Positions 41,648 through 49,800 of a DNA stretch of 64,000 nucleotides are shown piece by piece. A program made the position numbers and the translations under genes. The stretch lies in contig CAJXNP010000001.1 in assembly GCA_913057175.1 (NCBI GenBank), positions 310,001 through 374,000 of the forward strand, in the 5' to 3' direction. The notes below the pieces were generated by a model. That model was not told the origin of the DNA, searched no databases, and was given only the letters and a program-made list of their open reading frames with translations. This DNA comes from an uncultured Cytophagales bacterium. GTDB taxonomy: Bacteria > Bacteroidota > Bacteroidia > Cytophagales > Cyclobacteriaceae. Each line of letters starts with the position of its first letter. The first letter of the stretch is position 1.

Positions 41648-42268
41648 TTATTGCGAGTTCAGTATTTGATTGGCTATCTCGATCTCTTCCTTATTAATGG
41701 TATGACTCATGTTGGGATATACTGCTAAATTTACACTGGCTCCCATCTGTGTCATCACCTTTTTGGATTCTTCTGACCTGACAAGAGGTACGTGAGGATC
41801 ATGATCGCTGTTGCCAATAAATACCTTTGTTCCCTTAAAATCTCCACCGTAGTTTCCTTTGTAAATTTTATCACCGATCAGCCCTCCGGTAAAAGAAATG
41901 ACCCCTCCCCACTTTCGGGCATTCCTGGTAGAGAATTCCAGGGAAAGGCAAGCGCCTTGCGAGAACCCAAGGATAAAAATCTTGTCGGACGTAATGCCGG
42001 CTTTTTCAATATCTACTACAATATCACCGACCAATTCAATCGCACTGGTCAGCCATGGTTCATTGTCTGTGATGGGCGCCAGAAAACTATAAGGGTACCA
42101 GGTAGAATTCATTGCCTGAGGAGCTGCGATGTAAAAGTCCTTCACATCCAGGCTGGATTGCAGGGAAAGGATGTCATTCGCAGATGCGCCTCTTCCATGC
42201 AGCATAATCAATGCTTTAGATGCCTTATAACGGGGTATACCTGTTTCAATAATTCGTTTGGTATGCAT
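41648..42268 (-). CDS. Phospholipase/carboxylesterase-like hydrolase (MhqD-like)
   Basis: A 206-aa serine hydrolase of the phospholipase/carboxylesterase group. The nucleophile elbow is GFSQGACLSLEFS, the acid is in GNSDHDPHVP, and the histidine is in NMSHTINKEE. The opening ALIMLHGRGASANDI and the middle IAAPQAMNSTWYP match the YpfH/MhqD type. In Bacillus, MhqD and the dioxygenase MhqO are induced together by quinones; here the same two families lie side by side (two-base gap), which suggests a similar task. The gene is followed 6 bases later by the flavoprotein. Confidence 0.88.
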   Translation of the reverse strand: MHTKRIIETGIPRYKASKALIMLHGRGASANDILSLQSSLDVKDFYIAAPQAMNSTWYPYSFLAPITDNEPWLTSAIELVGDIVVDIEKAGITSDKIFILGFSQGACLSLEFSTRNARKWGGVISFTGGLIGDKIYKGNYGGDFKGTKVFIGNSDHDPHVPLVRSEESKKVMTQMGASVNLAVYPNMSHTINKEEIEIANQILNSQ

Positions 42269-42270
42269 GT

Positions 42271-43230
42271 TTAATCCTTGAATTTATCGACGTTCATTTG
42301 AATAGGCAGCAGACCTTTTTCGATTTTACCCCTTTCCGGCTCAACCCAGGGTGGTAATTTCAACGACTCACCTAAATGTTCTTTTTCTTCATCATAAAGA
42401 AACCCCGGGGGATTCGTTGCAATCTCGAATAGCACACCTCCTGGTTCACGGAAGTAAATGCTGTGAAAGTACTGGCGGTCTAAAACGGGCGTGACATCGT
42501 AACCCTTTGAAAGCAATCTTTGTCGGGCTTGCAATTGCGTATCATCATCAGGTGTGGCAAACGCCAAATGATGGATCGTGCCATTTCCACCCAAGCCCCG
42601 CATGGAATCCGGCGTACAAAGCACATCTATCAAATCACCCGGCTTTCCGCTGGCCGAATATCGAAAACGATTTCCCTTTTCTTTTATTAATTTATGATCC
42701 ATACCTTCGAGCAGAAGACCCGCCGTTCGTTCGTAGCCTTCCTCCGATAGCGTTGCACCGTGAAAACCTTTGACCGCATGTTCTAACGGAATATGACCAT
42801 ATGAATATCCTTCGCGATCATCTTCCTTATTGAAAACAAGTTCCAAACCCAGACCATGTACATCCTCAAAATAAATAAAAGCTTCATCATCAAACCGCTT
42901 TTCAGGTTCGGTAAAATTCACCTTGAATTTCTTTAATCGGCTGAGCCAGTAATCGAGACTGGTATCCGGGACTGAAAAAGAAGTAACCGTCATCTGGCCT
43001 TTCCCATGTCTTCCTTTTTGGATACCGGGAATGGGAAAAAACGTCATGATCGTGCCTGGGCTCCCCGTTTCATTGCCGTAGTAAAGGTGGTACACATCTG
43101 GCGCATCAAAATTGATGGTCTTCTTAACCAGCCGTAATCCTAAAATTCCTACATAAAAATCCAGGTTCTTCTGAGGGTCATCCGCCAGGGCGGTAACATG
43201 GTGAATGCCTGTTACGAGTTGTTTGTTCAT
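42271..43230 (-). CDS. Ring-cleaving dioxygenase (VOC superfamily, MhqO-like)
   Basis: A 319-aa protein from the ATG at 43230 (MNKQLVTGIHHVTALADDPQ); the frame also has an ATG seven codons earlier. It is a double VOC-domain dioxygenase of the MhqO/LinE type. Probable metal ligands are His in GIHHVTA, His in GTIHHLAFATPDDD and Glu in GVLFEIATNPPGF. Members cleave hydroquinone-type rings using Fe(II). It leads the three-gene minus-strand set with the MhqD-like hydrolase and the flavoprotein. The upstream space holds CACAAAG repeats and no recognisable regulator such as MhqR. Confidence 0.92.
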   Translation of the reverse strand: MNKQLVTGIHHVTALADDPQKNLDFYVGILGLRLVKKTINFDAPDVYHLYYGNETGSPGTIMTFFPIPGIQKGRHGKGQMTVTSFSVPDTSLDYWLSRLKKFKVNFTEPEKRFDDEAFIYFEDVHGLGLELVFNKEDDREGYSYGHIPLEHAVKGFHGATLSEEGYERTAGLLLEGMDHKLIKEKGNRFRYSASGKPGDLIDVLCTPDSMRGLGGNGTIHHLAFATPDDDTQLQARQRLLSKGYDVTPVLDRQYFHSIYFREPGGVLFEIATNPPGFLYDEEKEHLGESLKLPPWVEPERGKIEKGLLPIQMNVDKFKD

Positions 43231-43590
43231 GTTGTATTCGTTATCCCTCAAGTCATGAAATCACATTATCTGAGTGGTATTGAACTAGAATTTAGTTTTT
43301 TTATACAGTGTTCAGTTTTCTCAAGGAGCCTGCTTTTTTAAAATTACAACAAAATACCTCTTATTGAAAAAGTGTCCCGACCATTTCAATTTGAGAATGA
43401 TATTTTTTCCTCTATCGGGATCGGGCGATAATTGTATTGAGCAGTTGTTTTATAATGCTTTTTTCAGTAAAACTATTTGTGGACTTTGTGATTCTTTGTG
43501 AAACTCCGTGGCATAACAGAATAAGCAACAGCTATGACTCAAAGGACACAAAGAAGTCGCAAAGTTTCTCAAAGGTAAAGCCAGATATCT
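43231..43590. other. Intergenic region with CACAAAG-type inverted repeats
   Basis: About 360 bases between two minus-strand genes. The first half is plain AT-rich promoter DNA; the second half holds an inverted pair of CACAAAG-rich segments (see the repeat). No ORF or RNA gene seen. Confidence 0.5.
43483..43564. repeat. Inverted CACAAAG-type repeat
   Basis: The left arm (43483-43512) reads CTTTGTGATTCTTTGTG and then AAACTCCGTGG. The right arm (43539-43564) reads CAAAGGACACAAAGAAG and then TCGCAAAG, close to the reverse complement. This resembles the CACAAAG-rich interspersed repeats seen in many bacterial genomes. Confidence 0.5.
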
Positions 43591-44415
43591 CTATCCTACC
43601 TTAGTTTTCAGAACCGGCTCCATAGGTACTGATAAATTCTGCTTGTCCAGCCAATACAAAATATAATCCGCATCTTCTTTCCAGGTAGGCTGTCCCAATA
43701 CGTAATGGTTTCTTTCTTTGAATTCTTTGTAATCCAATACCGATCCGTTTTTCTTATTGTATCTCTTATAAATTCGTCGGTTGAGATGTGCAGGAGTAAT
43801 CGTATCCAGGTCACCAGCTGTGATGAGTAGTGGCGGATGGGGTTTATTAAAATCAACACTGGCTGCTTTGGTCAGTCCACCTCTCGCAACAGTTTTGGAT
43901 TCAGGAATAGTCAGTTTTTTATATGCAGCCTTTTGTTCATCCAGAGGCATAGTATTAACAAATGCGTACTGCCAATCTTTAAAAGACATCAGATAGGTCT
44001 TTTTAAGCGAAGTGAATAGTCCGAGCGCTTTCCACCCAGCCTTTAAAAACGATAACTCGTATGGAAAAACCCCCAAGGGAGGAATGGGGTGTATGGCCAC
44101 ACCGGCTGCCGCCAGGTCTCGGTTAACAATGATCTGGGTGACCAGGCCACCAAGCGAATGACCAATAACGATAGGCTTTTCGGGAAAAGATGTGACGATA
44201 TCCGCGTAATGATTTACCAACTCTGTCAAAGTTAAAGCTGCAAGCTTGGTGTCATTTGGCTGTCTTTTTCGCAAATTTTCAGCTGTATCATCCTTGAATG
44301 GCCATGGCGGAGCAACGGTGTGATAACCCTTACTTTGAAAATACGCTCTCCAGTCATCCCAACATGTGTGGCTGACGAAAGCTCCGGTTACGAATACGAT
44401 GTTTTTTGTCGACAT
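43591..44415 (-). CDS. Alpha/beta-hydrolase
   Basis: A 274-aa serine hydrolase. It opens VFVTGAFVSHTCWDDWRAYF and has an intact nucleophile elbow GHSLGG (VIGHSLGGLVTQIIV), a likely acid in ITAGDLDTITPAHLN and a histidine in ERNHYVLGQP. The overall form is the lipase/non-haem-chloroperoxidase-like group common in Bacteroidota. Contrast this with the inactive-looking paralogous fold at 31357. Substrate unknown. It is monocistronic, separated by 343 bases from the GH51 gene and lying after the repeat-bearing space near 43.5 kb. Confidence 0.88.
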   Translation of the reverse strand: MSTKNIVFVTGAFVSHTCWDDWRAYFQSKGYHTVAPPWPFKDDTAENLRKRQPNDTKLAALTLTELVNHYADIVTSFPEKPIVIGHSLGGLVTQIIVNRDLAAAGVAIHPIPPLGVFPYELSFLKAGWKALGLFTSLKKTYLMSFKDWQYAFVNTMPLDEQKAAYKKLTIPESKTVARGGLTKAASVDFNKPHPPLLITAGDLDTITPAHLNRRIYKRYNKKNGSVLDYKEFKERNHYVLGQPTWKEDADYILYWLDKQNLSVPMEPVLKTKVG

Positions 44416-44759
44416 TTTTGTAGATATTGGAGTTGGTAGTATAAGACCATACGAAATAAATAATGACCCATTGAACGCATGTTTACTGGAAAATAAAGTA
44501 TTAATAAATAGAGTTGAAAAGCGAAATAAGAATCAGACCCGGAACCTACCTATCAGGATGTAAAAAGTATAGTGGTAATTTACTGATTTCCATTTAAAGA
44601 TTTGCATGAAATCTTTAAGAGACCAAAAAATAATTTTTAATAAAATATATGGTATTATTTTTTGCTGAGGCAGCATTTTGAAATACAATTTTACCGCCGA
44701 TCCCGGTTAGGCTTCAGGACCGAGCGGGAATTAACTGTTGTGACATTCCAATGCGCAAT
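44416..44759. other. Intergenic region upstream of the alpha/beta-hydrolase and downstream of the GH51 gene
   Basis: 344 bases, AT-rich, with no ORF or RNA gene. It has one perfect inverted repeat at 44594-44618. Confidence 0.45.
44594..44618. promoter_or_regulatory. Perfect 10-bp-arm inverted repeat
   Basis: TTAAAGATTT (44594-44603) and AAATCTTTAA (44609-44618) flank GCATG. It is 179 bases upstream of the hydrolase ATG and 142 bases beyond the GH51 stop. Operator or terminator stem are both possible; no T-tract. Confidence 0.35.
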
Positions 44760-47372
44760 CTACTTCAACGGAATGCGAATCACACTGAAGGAATATGGCG
44801 GTAGCTGATATGTTAACTCTTCCGAGATTTGAATGTGACTTTCCACAGGTCTGGCATTCTCATCATCAGGTTCTCCCTTTAATACGGTCAGGACACCTTC
44901 ATTTCCTTCTATTCCAAATTCAGACAGATCGATTGTAGAGTTGACCTCAACGGGCAATAAATTGGCTAGCTTCAGGATCAGGTCGTTGCTTTGACTATCC
45001 CTGACCGCTGAAAATGCGATGCGTCTGTTTACATCCACCCTTTCGCTCGACAAAATTATTTGGCTGGGGACATATGAATCCCCGGCGTTATTTCCATACA
45101 GTTTTTGCACATAGTAATCAACCGTCGGCTTTACCTCGGTATTATTAAAATAGATCAGATCGGGGTTCCAATCGGTATATTCTTCTTTGGCTAGCAAAGG
45201 CGCAAATGAGGTCATCGTGACAATATCGGCGTTTCGTTCAACAGCGGTCAGATACAAGGCCTCGGAAAGAGCCGTTTCCACATTCATTCTCCTGCCTCTT
45301 ACGTGTGCAGCATACTCTCCCAGGTACACTTTCGATTTATCCCGGTCATATTTATCATAATAATCCTGGTTGTTGATAAACCATCCGGGAGGCTGGTAAT
45401 AATGTTCATCTACCATTGGAATATCCAGTTTCGTAGCCAATTCCCACCCCTCTTCGTAGTCTGTCCCCATGTAGAAAGGACCAACGGTTCCAATAACAGT
45501 GATTTCCGGATATCTTTTCCTGACAGCGTTGTAGATCATGGTAAAACGTTCCTCAAAAATATCCGTGATCAGGTCTTCATTTCCAATTCCCAAATATTTT
45601 AAATTAAAGGGTTTTGGATGACCAGCCTCAGCTCTTTTTTTCCCCCACTCGGTATTCTTGTCACCATTTGCCCATTCGATCAGGTCAAGTACATCCTGAA
45701 CGTATTCATCCATCTCATCCATCGGGATGCCACCACACTGGCCGTGTCCGCCGGTACTGGAATTCTGACATGGAACTCCCGCTGCCAAAACAGGAATTGG
45801 TTCAGCACCAATGTCTTCACAAAATTGAAAATACTCGTAATAGCCCAACCCCAACGTCTGATGGTAACCCCAAATATTTCTCATGGGCTTTCTTGCTTCA
45901 AGTGGCCCGATGCTATTTTTCCATCGGTAAATATTTTCCAAACCATCACCATGTGCTACACAACCGCCCGGAAATCTCACAAACCTGGGATTCAGATCAG
46001 CGATGGTTTGAGCCAGGTCAGCACGTAAACCATTTTTATGGCCTTTAAAAGTGTATTGTGGAAATAAGGAGATCATATCGAGAGCCACCCTACCGGTTTG
46101 CTGTGAGACAATTTGTAGGTGTGCACTATTCGATGTTTCATTGACCAGGATCTCAGAATCAAGCTTTTTCCAATCCCTGTCAATTTTTTTGGTTTTTATT
46201 TCGCCAAGAATTTTACCATTCTCATCCACCAACTGCACGAACAGATCTTTGATATCTCCTTCCAATGTTTTGGCGAAAACCGAGAAATTGTACTTCTCAC
46301 CCTCATCCACAGGAATTCCATCCCAACCCTCATTGATCAGCCCCGATCCGGGTTGTTGAATATCAAGCACAGCAAAATGTTTATTGTTTGGATGAATTGG
46401 ATTGACAGAATCGATCTCAAAAGACACATTTCCACCCACAGTTGACCAGGCTTTTTTGCTATTCCAGGTGCTGTCGGAATAACCTTTGTCAGCAGAATGG
46501 TATTCAAAATCCCGGTTTTGGATCAATTCAGCATATAATCCACCATCGGCAGCATAGCTGATGTCTTCAAAAAAGATTCCGATCAGCATATCGCTGATTT
46601 CCTTGCTGTTGTCAGGATCCAGGCTGATTTGAGCATCGACGGCTTCAAGGGTAGCAAATCGGACGGGATCATCAGCCATCACTTCATTTCTTTCACTGTT
46701 GTGAAATTTTGTCCATTCAAAATGTTTGATCAGGTCTTCGATCAGGCTCCAGGAAACTTTATAAGCGATCCCGGTATGTGATTGACCGTTTAAGGTAACT
46801 TCAGTTCGATTATTTAACCGGTCATCCTCTGTTGCTTGTCCTGTTTGAGTGTAGTTTTTGAAATCGGTCGTTGTCGTTTGATAAACTCCGGTTTTTCCTT
46901 TGTTTTCGCTGAGCCATGTAATTGTATAACCCGTTCCATTCCAGGAAACTTCCGGGATCTTAACATTTCCTTCACTCATAACTGTTGGATAAGATTGCCG
47001 GCCCCATTCGTACAAGTTGGAAGAAGTTGTGTGAGCAAACTGGCCCACCTCATCATTTAGCTGCCAGATACAATGCCACAAACCAGATTCATCCTGAATG
47101 AGAAAAGGAGAAAACATTCTTTTTTGTGTACCCCATCTGCCAAAATCCGAGAAAAGGAAACAATGTTCCGGACCTATGGCATGCCAGTCTTTCTGATTGG
47201 TACTCCAGGCAAGTGTCAGACCGCTCCTGCCTTCGTTCACAGAATAAGCAAACAAGTAGGCAGAATCAGGTTCGTCTAACGCTTTCGAATGAGACGCAAT
47301 GGAAACATTGATTACAAAGAAGAAAAAAAAGAAAGATAAAATTTGGTACAGGGAAGAATGTTGTTTTTTCAT
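44760..47372 (-). CDS. GH43-like domain fused to GH51 alpha-L-arabinofuranosidase
   Basis: An 870-aa secreted enzyme with a signal peptide (about 1-28). Residues about 35-200 resemble a GH43-type five-bladed propeller (GLTLAWSTNQKDWHAIGPEH, FSPFLIQDESGLWHCIWQLN). After a carbohydrate-binding-like part (about 280-430), the GH51 barrel runs to about 720: RFPGGCVAHGDGLENIYRWK, acid/base Glu599 (LGIGNED) and nucleophile Glu656 (VDEHYYQ). A C-terminal beta domain ends YSFSVIRIPLK. GH51 enzymes release terminal L-arabinofuranose. Ordinary GH51 enzymes have 500-650 aa; this one is larger because of the added front domain. It is the last gene of the locus, 343 bases after the GH127 gene, so it may have its own promoter. 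Confidence 0.87.
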   Translation of the reverse strand: MKKQHSSLYQILSFFFFFFVINVSIASHSKALDEPDSAYLFAYSVNEGRSGLTLAWSTNQKDWHAIGPEHCFLFSDFGRWGTQKRMFSPFLIQDESGLWHCIWQLNDEVGQFAHTTSSNLYEWGRQSYPTVMSEGNVKIPEVSWNGTGYTITWLSENKGKTGVYQTTTTDFKNYTQTGQATEDDRLNNRTEVTLNGQSHTGIAYKVSWSLIEDLIKHFEWTKFHNSERNEVMADDPVRFATLEAVDAQISLDPDNSKEISDMLIGIFFEDISYAADGGLYAELIQNRDFEYHSADKGYSDSTWNSKKAWSTVGGNVSFEIDSVNPIHPNNKHFAVLDIQQPGSGLINEGWDGIPVDEGEKYNFSVFAKTLEGDIKDLFVQLVDENGKILGEIKTKKIDRDWKKLDSEILVNETSNSAHLQIVSQQTGRVALDMISLFPQYTFKGHKNGLRADLAQTIADLNPRFVRFPGGCVAHGDGLENIYRWKNSIGPLEARKPMRNIWGYHQTLGLGYYEYFQFCEDIGAEPIPVLAAGVPCQNSSTGGHGQCGGIPMDEMDEYVQDVLDLIEWANGDKNTEWGKKRAEAGHPKPFNLKYLGIGNEDLITDIFEERFTMIYNAVRKRYPEITVIGTVGPFYMGTDYEEGWELATKLDIPMVDEHYYQPPGWFINNQDYYDKYDRDKSKVYLGEYAAHVRGRRMNVETALSEALYLTAVERNADIVTMTSFAPLLAKEEYTDWNPDLIYFNNTEVKPTVDYYVQKLYGNNAGDSYVPSQIILSSERVDVNRRIAFSAVRDSQSNDLILKLANLLPVEVNSTIDLSEFGIEGNEGVLTVLKGEPDDENARPVESHIQISEELTYQLPPYSFSVIRIPLK

Positions 47373-47482
47373 TTAATCAAAAATTTTTCCAAATTATAAA
47401 ATGTAATTGCTGATCCATAAAAAATTTAATCAGCCATCAAATTAAAAGGATTGACCCTAAATCCGCCATCATTTTTTTCTTT

Positions 47483-47500
47483 AATCCGTAATTACGGATT
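47483..47500. promoter_or_regulatory. Perfect 18-bp palindrome upstream of the GH51 gene
   Basis: AATCCGTAATTACGGATT is a perfect palindrome without spacer, 111 bases upstream of the GH51 ATG. It is a good operator candidate for a dimeric regulator. Confidence 0.5.
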
Positions 47501-47542
47501 TAAAAATTTTAACCTTCAAAAAACATTTTTTAGGTTTGACAT

Positions 47543-47577
47543 ACCCCTTCACCCCTTTCAAAAGGGGAATATCGGTG
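47543..47577. repeat. GC-rich palindromic repeat element, intergenic copy
   Basis: The stem CCCCTTT-CA-AAAGGGG (47552-47567) is preceded by TACCCCTTCA and followed by AATATCGGTG. The same layout, with stem CCCTCCT-CA-AGGAGGG, occurs inside the gene at 53780-57202. See the findings. Confidence 0.6.
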
Positions 47578-47715
47578 TTTTTTGCAGGTTAAAATTTGAC
47601 ACACTGAACGACTCATCTTGAATCAAACATCCTTGTTCCAAGGAGGGAAATATAATATTCGCTGTTCATAATCGCATTTATAATATATGATTCCATTTAG
47701 AGTCATTCTTCAATT

Positions 47716-49740
47716 TCAAATCGAAGATTTAATCCACACCGTCATAGGTGTAATATCACGATGACTCCATGCATAATAGGGGATCAGCCGGACAGGGATT
47801 TCTTTATTATTTGCTAATCCATTTCCATCGAGAACAGTGACTCCGTTTAACAGATCAGGTTTAAATTCTGCAGTGAATGTCTCACTTTCATCATCAATAA
47901 CCAGATCAAGCGCATGACCCTGATTGTCAATAGCTTCCGCGCAGTAAAGCAGTGGACCCCGCTGATAGGCCAGTTTACCCCGGTTATCCACTATGTTTTC
48001 GTGGCTTTTAATCGATTTTACATCCATCGGAAAAGATACTTCTACTTTATCTCCTTTATTCCATTCGCCTTTTACAACTGCATAGCCTTTTTCCATTTCA
48101 AAATCATACATTTCTCCATTAACCAGGATGGAAGTTTTTTCAGATGGCGAAGCGGTGAAGGTATACAGGTCACTCGGCACAGGTTCATTCACTGACCAAC
48201 CAGGAATGCGTATTTTTAAATTTGCTTCAATCGACTCCTCATTCTCAATCAAAAGACTGACCTCACCACTCCATGGATAATCAGTTTGCTGAGTGATCTT
48301 CATTATTTGATCACCTACGGCTATTTCAGATTCATTTTCAAGGAATAAATTCACATATACATCCTTATTTGTAGATGCATAAGCATAGCCTGAAACTGAC
48401 GGAACAAAACGAGAAAGATTAGATGGGCAGCACGAACAATCAAACCATGCACTTCTGCAAACTGCACCCTGGTTAAATTTTCTCTCACCATCAAACTCCA
48501 AAGGATTTGGGTAGAAAAATTCGTCCCCTTTCATAGAAAGACCAACGATCAATCCATTGTACAGTGACCGTTCAAGAATATCCATATATTTGGAATCACC
48601 GTGCAGCAAAAACATGCGGTGGTTCCAGTATACATTTGCAATCGCTGCGCAGGTTTCTGCATAGGCATCATTGGGAAGGGCATAAGCCACGTCAAACCCT
48701 TCGATTCCGTTCCCGGCTCCCAGGCCACCAGTAATGTATAATTTTTTACCAACGATATTTTCCCAAATACGATCAATGGCTTCCAGGTAAGCGGTATCCC
48801 GTTCGATTGCCGCAATATCCGCCATGGCAGCATACATGTATCCGGCCCTCACAGAGTGTCCGACAGCTTCACTCTGCTCAGTAACTGGTAAATGATCCTG
48901 CGAGTAAATATCATATTCATGCAGGTAATCTCCTTCATTTGAATAATTTGTGAGACCTCTTCCCCTTCTTTCCAAAAATTCTTTTGCCAGTTCCAGATAC
49001 CTCTTATCCCCGGTTGCGCGATAGAGCTTTACCAACCCCAATTCAATTTCCTGGTGACCAGGATAATATTTCTTGCCCTCTTCAATGCAAATTTTATAGA
49101 TCAAGTCGGCATTTTTTGTTGCTACATCCAGGAAACTTTTTTCGCCTGTAGCACGATAATGGGCCACAGCAGCTTCATACATATGGCCGGAATTATACAA
49201 TTCATGGCTCCACCTCGAATTGATGAATTGACCATCTTCGGAATACGAGCAACAATGCATTTCGGCATAATCATTTGCTTTGAGAGTCCAGGGAGTATAT
49301 AAATAGCCATCATCTTCCTGTGCTGCACTGATATAGCTTATCAGCTTATCCAGATAAGCTTTTAACTCCGGATTTTCATTGTCCATCAAACTATATGATG
49401 CCCCTTCAATAATTTTGTAGACATCGGAATCATCAAACCCATATTTGCCTACAAACTTGCCTTCCTTCAATCCTCCTGCAAAAACAAAGTTGTTAACCCT
49501 TCCGGTTTCCTCGCATTTATTAAAGGAATACGGAATGGTAACTTTTGTAGCAGTATCTACCCTGCTTTTCCAGAATCCATCCGTAATTTTCACTTTCGTG
49601 AATTCAACCGGACGAATAGGGTAATCAGAAACAGTTGGTTCGACTTCTTCCTGAATATCTTGTTGCGGATTACATGCTATGCAAATAACCATCGTGCCAA
49701 GTATGGCCCAAGACATAAAATAGTTGTTGAGTGTTTTCAT
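47716..49740 (-). CDS. GH127 beta-L-arabinofuranosidase, lipoprotein
   Basis: A 674-aa protein from the ATG at 49740, which gives a lipoprotein signal (MKTLNNYFMSWAILGTMVIC then IAC); the frame opens 13 codons earlier. It begins with the GH127 hallmark VKITDGFWKSRVDTATKVTI. The zinc and catalytic residues known from the Bifidobacterium enzyme are visible in order: Glu362 and Cys364 (AETCAAIANVYW), Cys437 and Cys438 (CSCCPSN), the first of the pair being the nucleophile. GH127 removes beta-linked L-arabinofuranose. With the GH51 alpha-arabinofuranosidase downstream and SusCD upstream, the locus targets arabinofuranosyl side chains. A lipid anchor places it on the membrane facing the periplasm or surface. 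Confidence 0.93.
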   Translation of the reverse strand: MKTLNNYFMSWAILGTMVICIACNPQQDIQEEVEPTVSDYPIRPVEFTKVKITDGFWKSRVDTATKVTIPYSFNKCEETGRVNNFVFAGGLKEGKFVGKYGFDDSDVYKIIEGASYSLMDNENPELKAYLDKLISYISAAQEDDGYLYTPWTLKANDYAEMHCCSYSEDGQFINSRWSHELYNSGHMYEAAVAHYRATGEKSFLDVATKNADLIYKICIEEGKKYYPGHQEIELGLVKLYRATGDKRYLELAKEFLERRGRGLTNYSNEGDYLHEYDIYSQDHLPVTEQSEAVGHSVRAGYMYAAMADIAAIERDTAYLEAIDRIWENIVGKKLYITGGLGAGNGIEGFDVAYALPNDAYAETCAAIANVYWNHRMFLLHGDSKYMDILERSLYNGLIVGLSMKGDEFFYPNPLEFDGERKFNQGAVCRSAWFDCSCCPSNLSRFVPSVSGYAYASTNKDVYVNLFLENESEIAVGDQIMKITQQTDYPWSGEVSLLIENEESIEANLKIRIPGWSVNEPVPSDLYTFTASPSEKTSILVNGEMYDFEMEKGYAVVKGEWNKGDKVEVSFPMDVKSIKSHENIVDNRGKLAYQRGPLLYCAEAIDNQGHALDLVIDDESETFTAEFKPDLLNGVTVLDGNGLANNKEIPVRLIPYYAWSHRDITPMTVWIKSSI

Positions 49741-49800
49741 ATGAGTATGTTCATTTGTTTTCAATTCGATTTTCGTCAATCAGTTTTAAAAAATACATTG

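Larger units (their letters stand above)
47373..47715. other. Intergenic region between the GH127 and GH51 genes
   Basis: 343 bases holding a perfect 18-base palindrome (47483-47500) and a GC-rich palindromic repeat element (47543-47577). No ORF or RNA gene seen. Confidence 0.55.
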
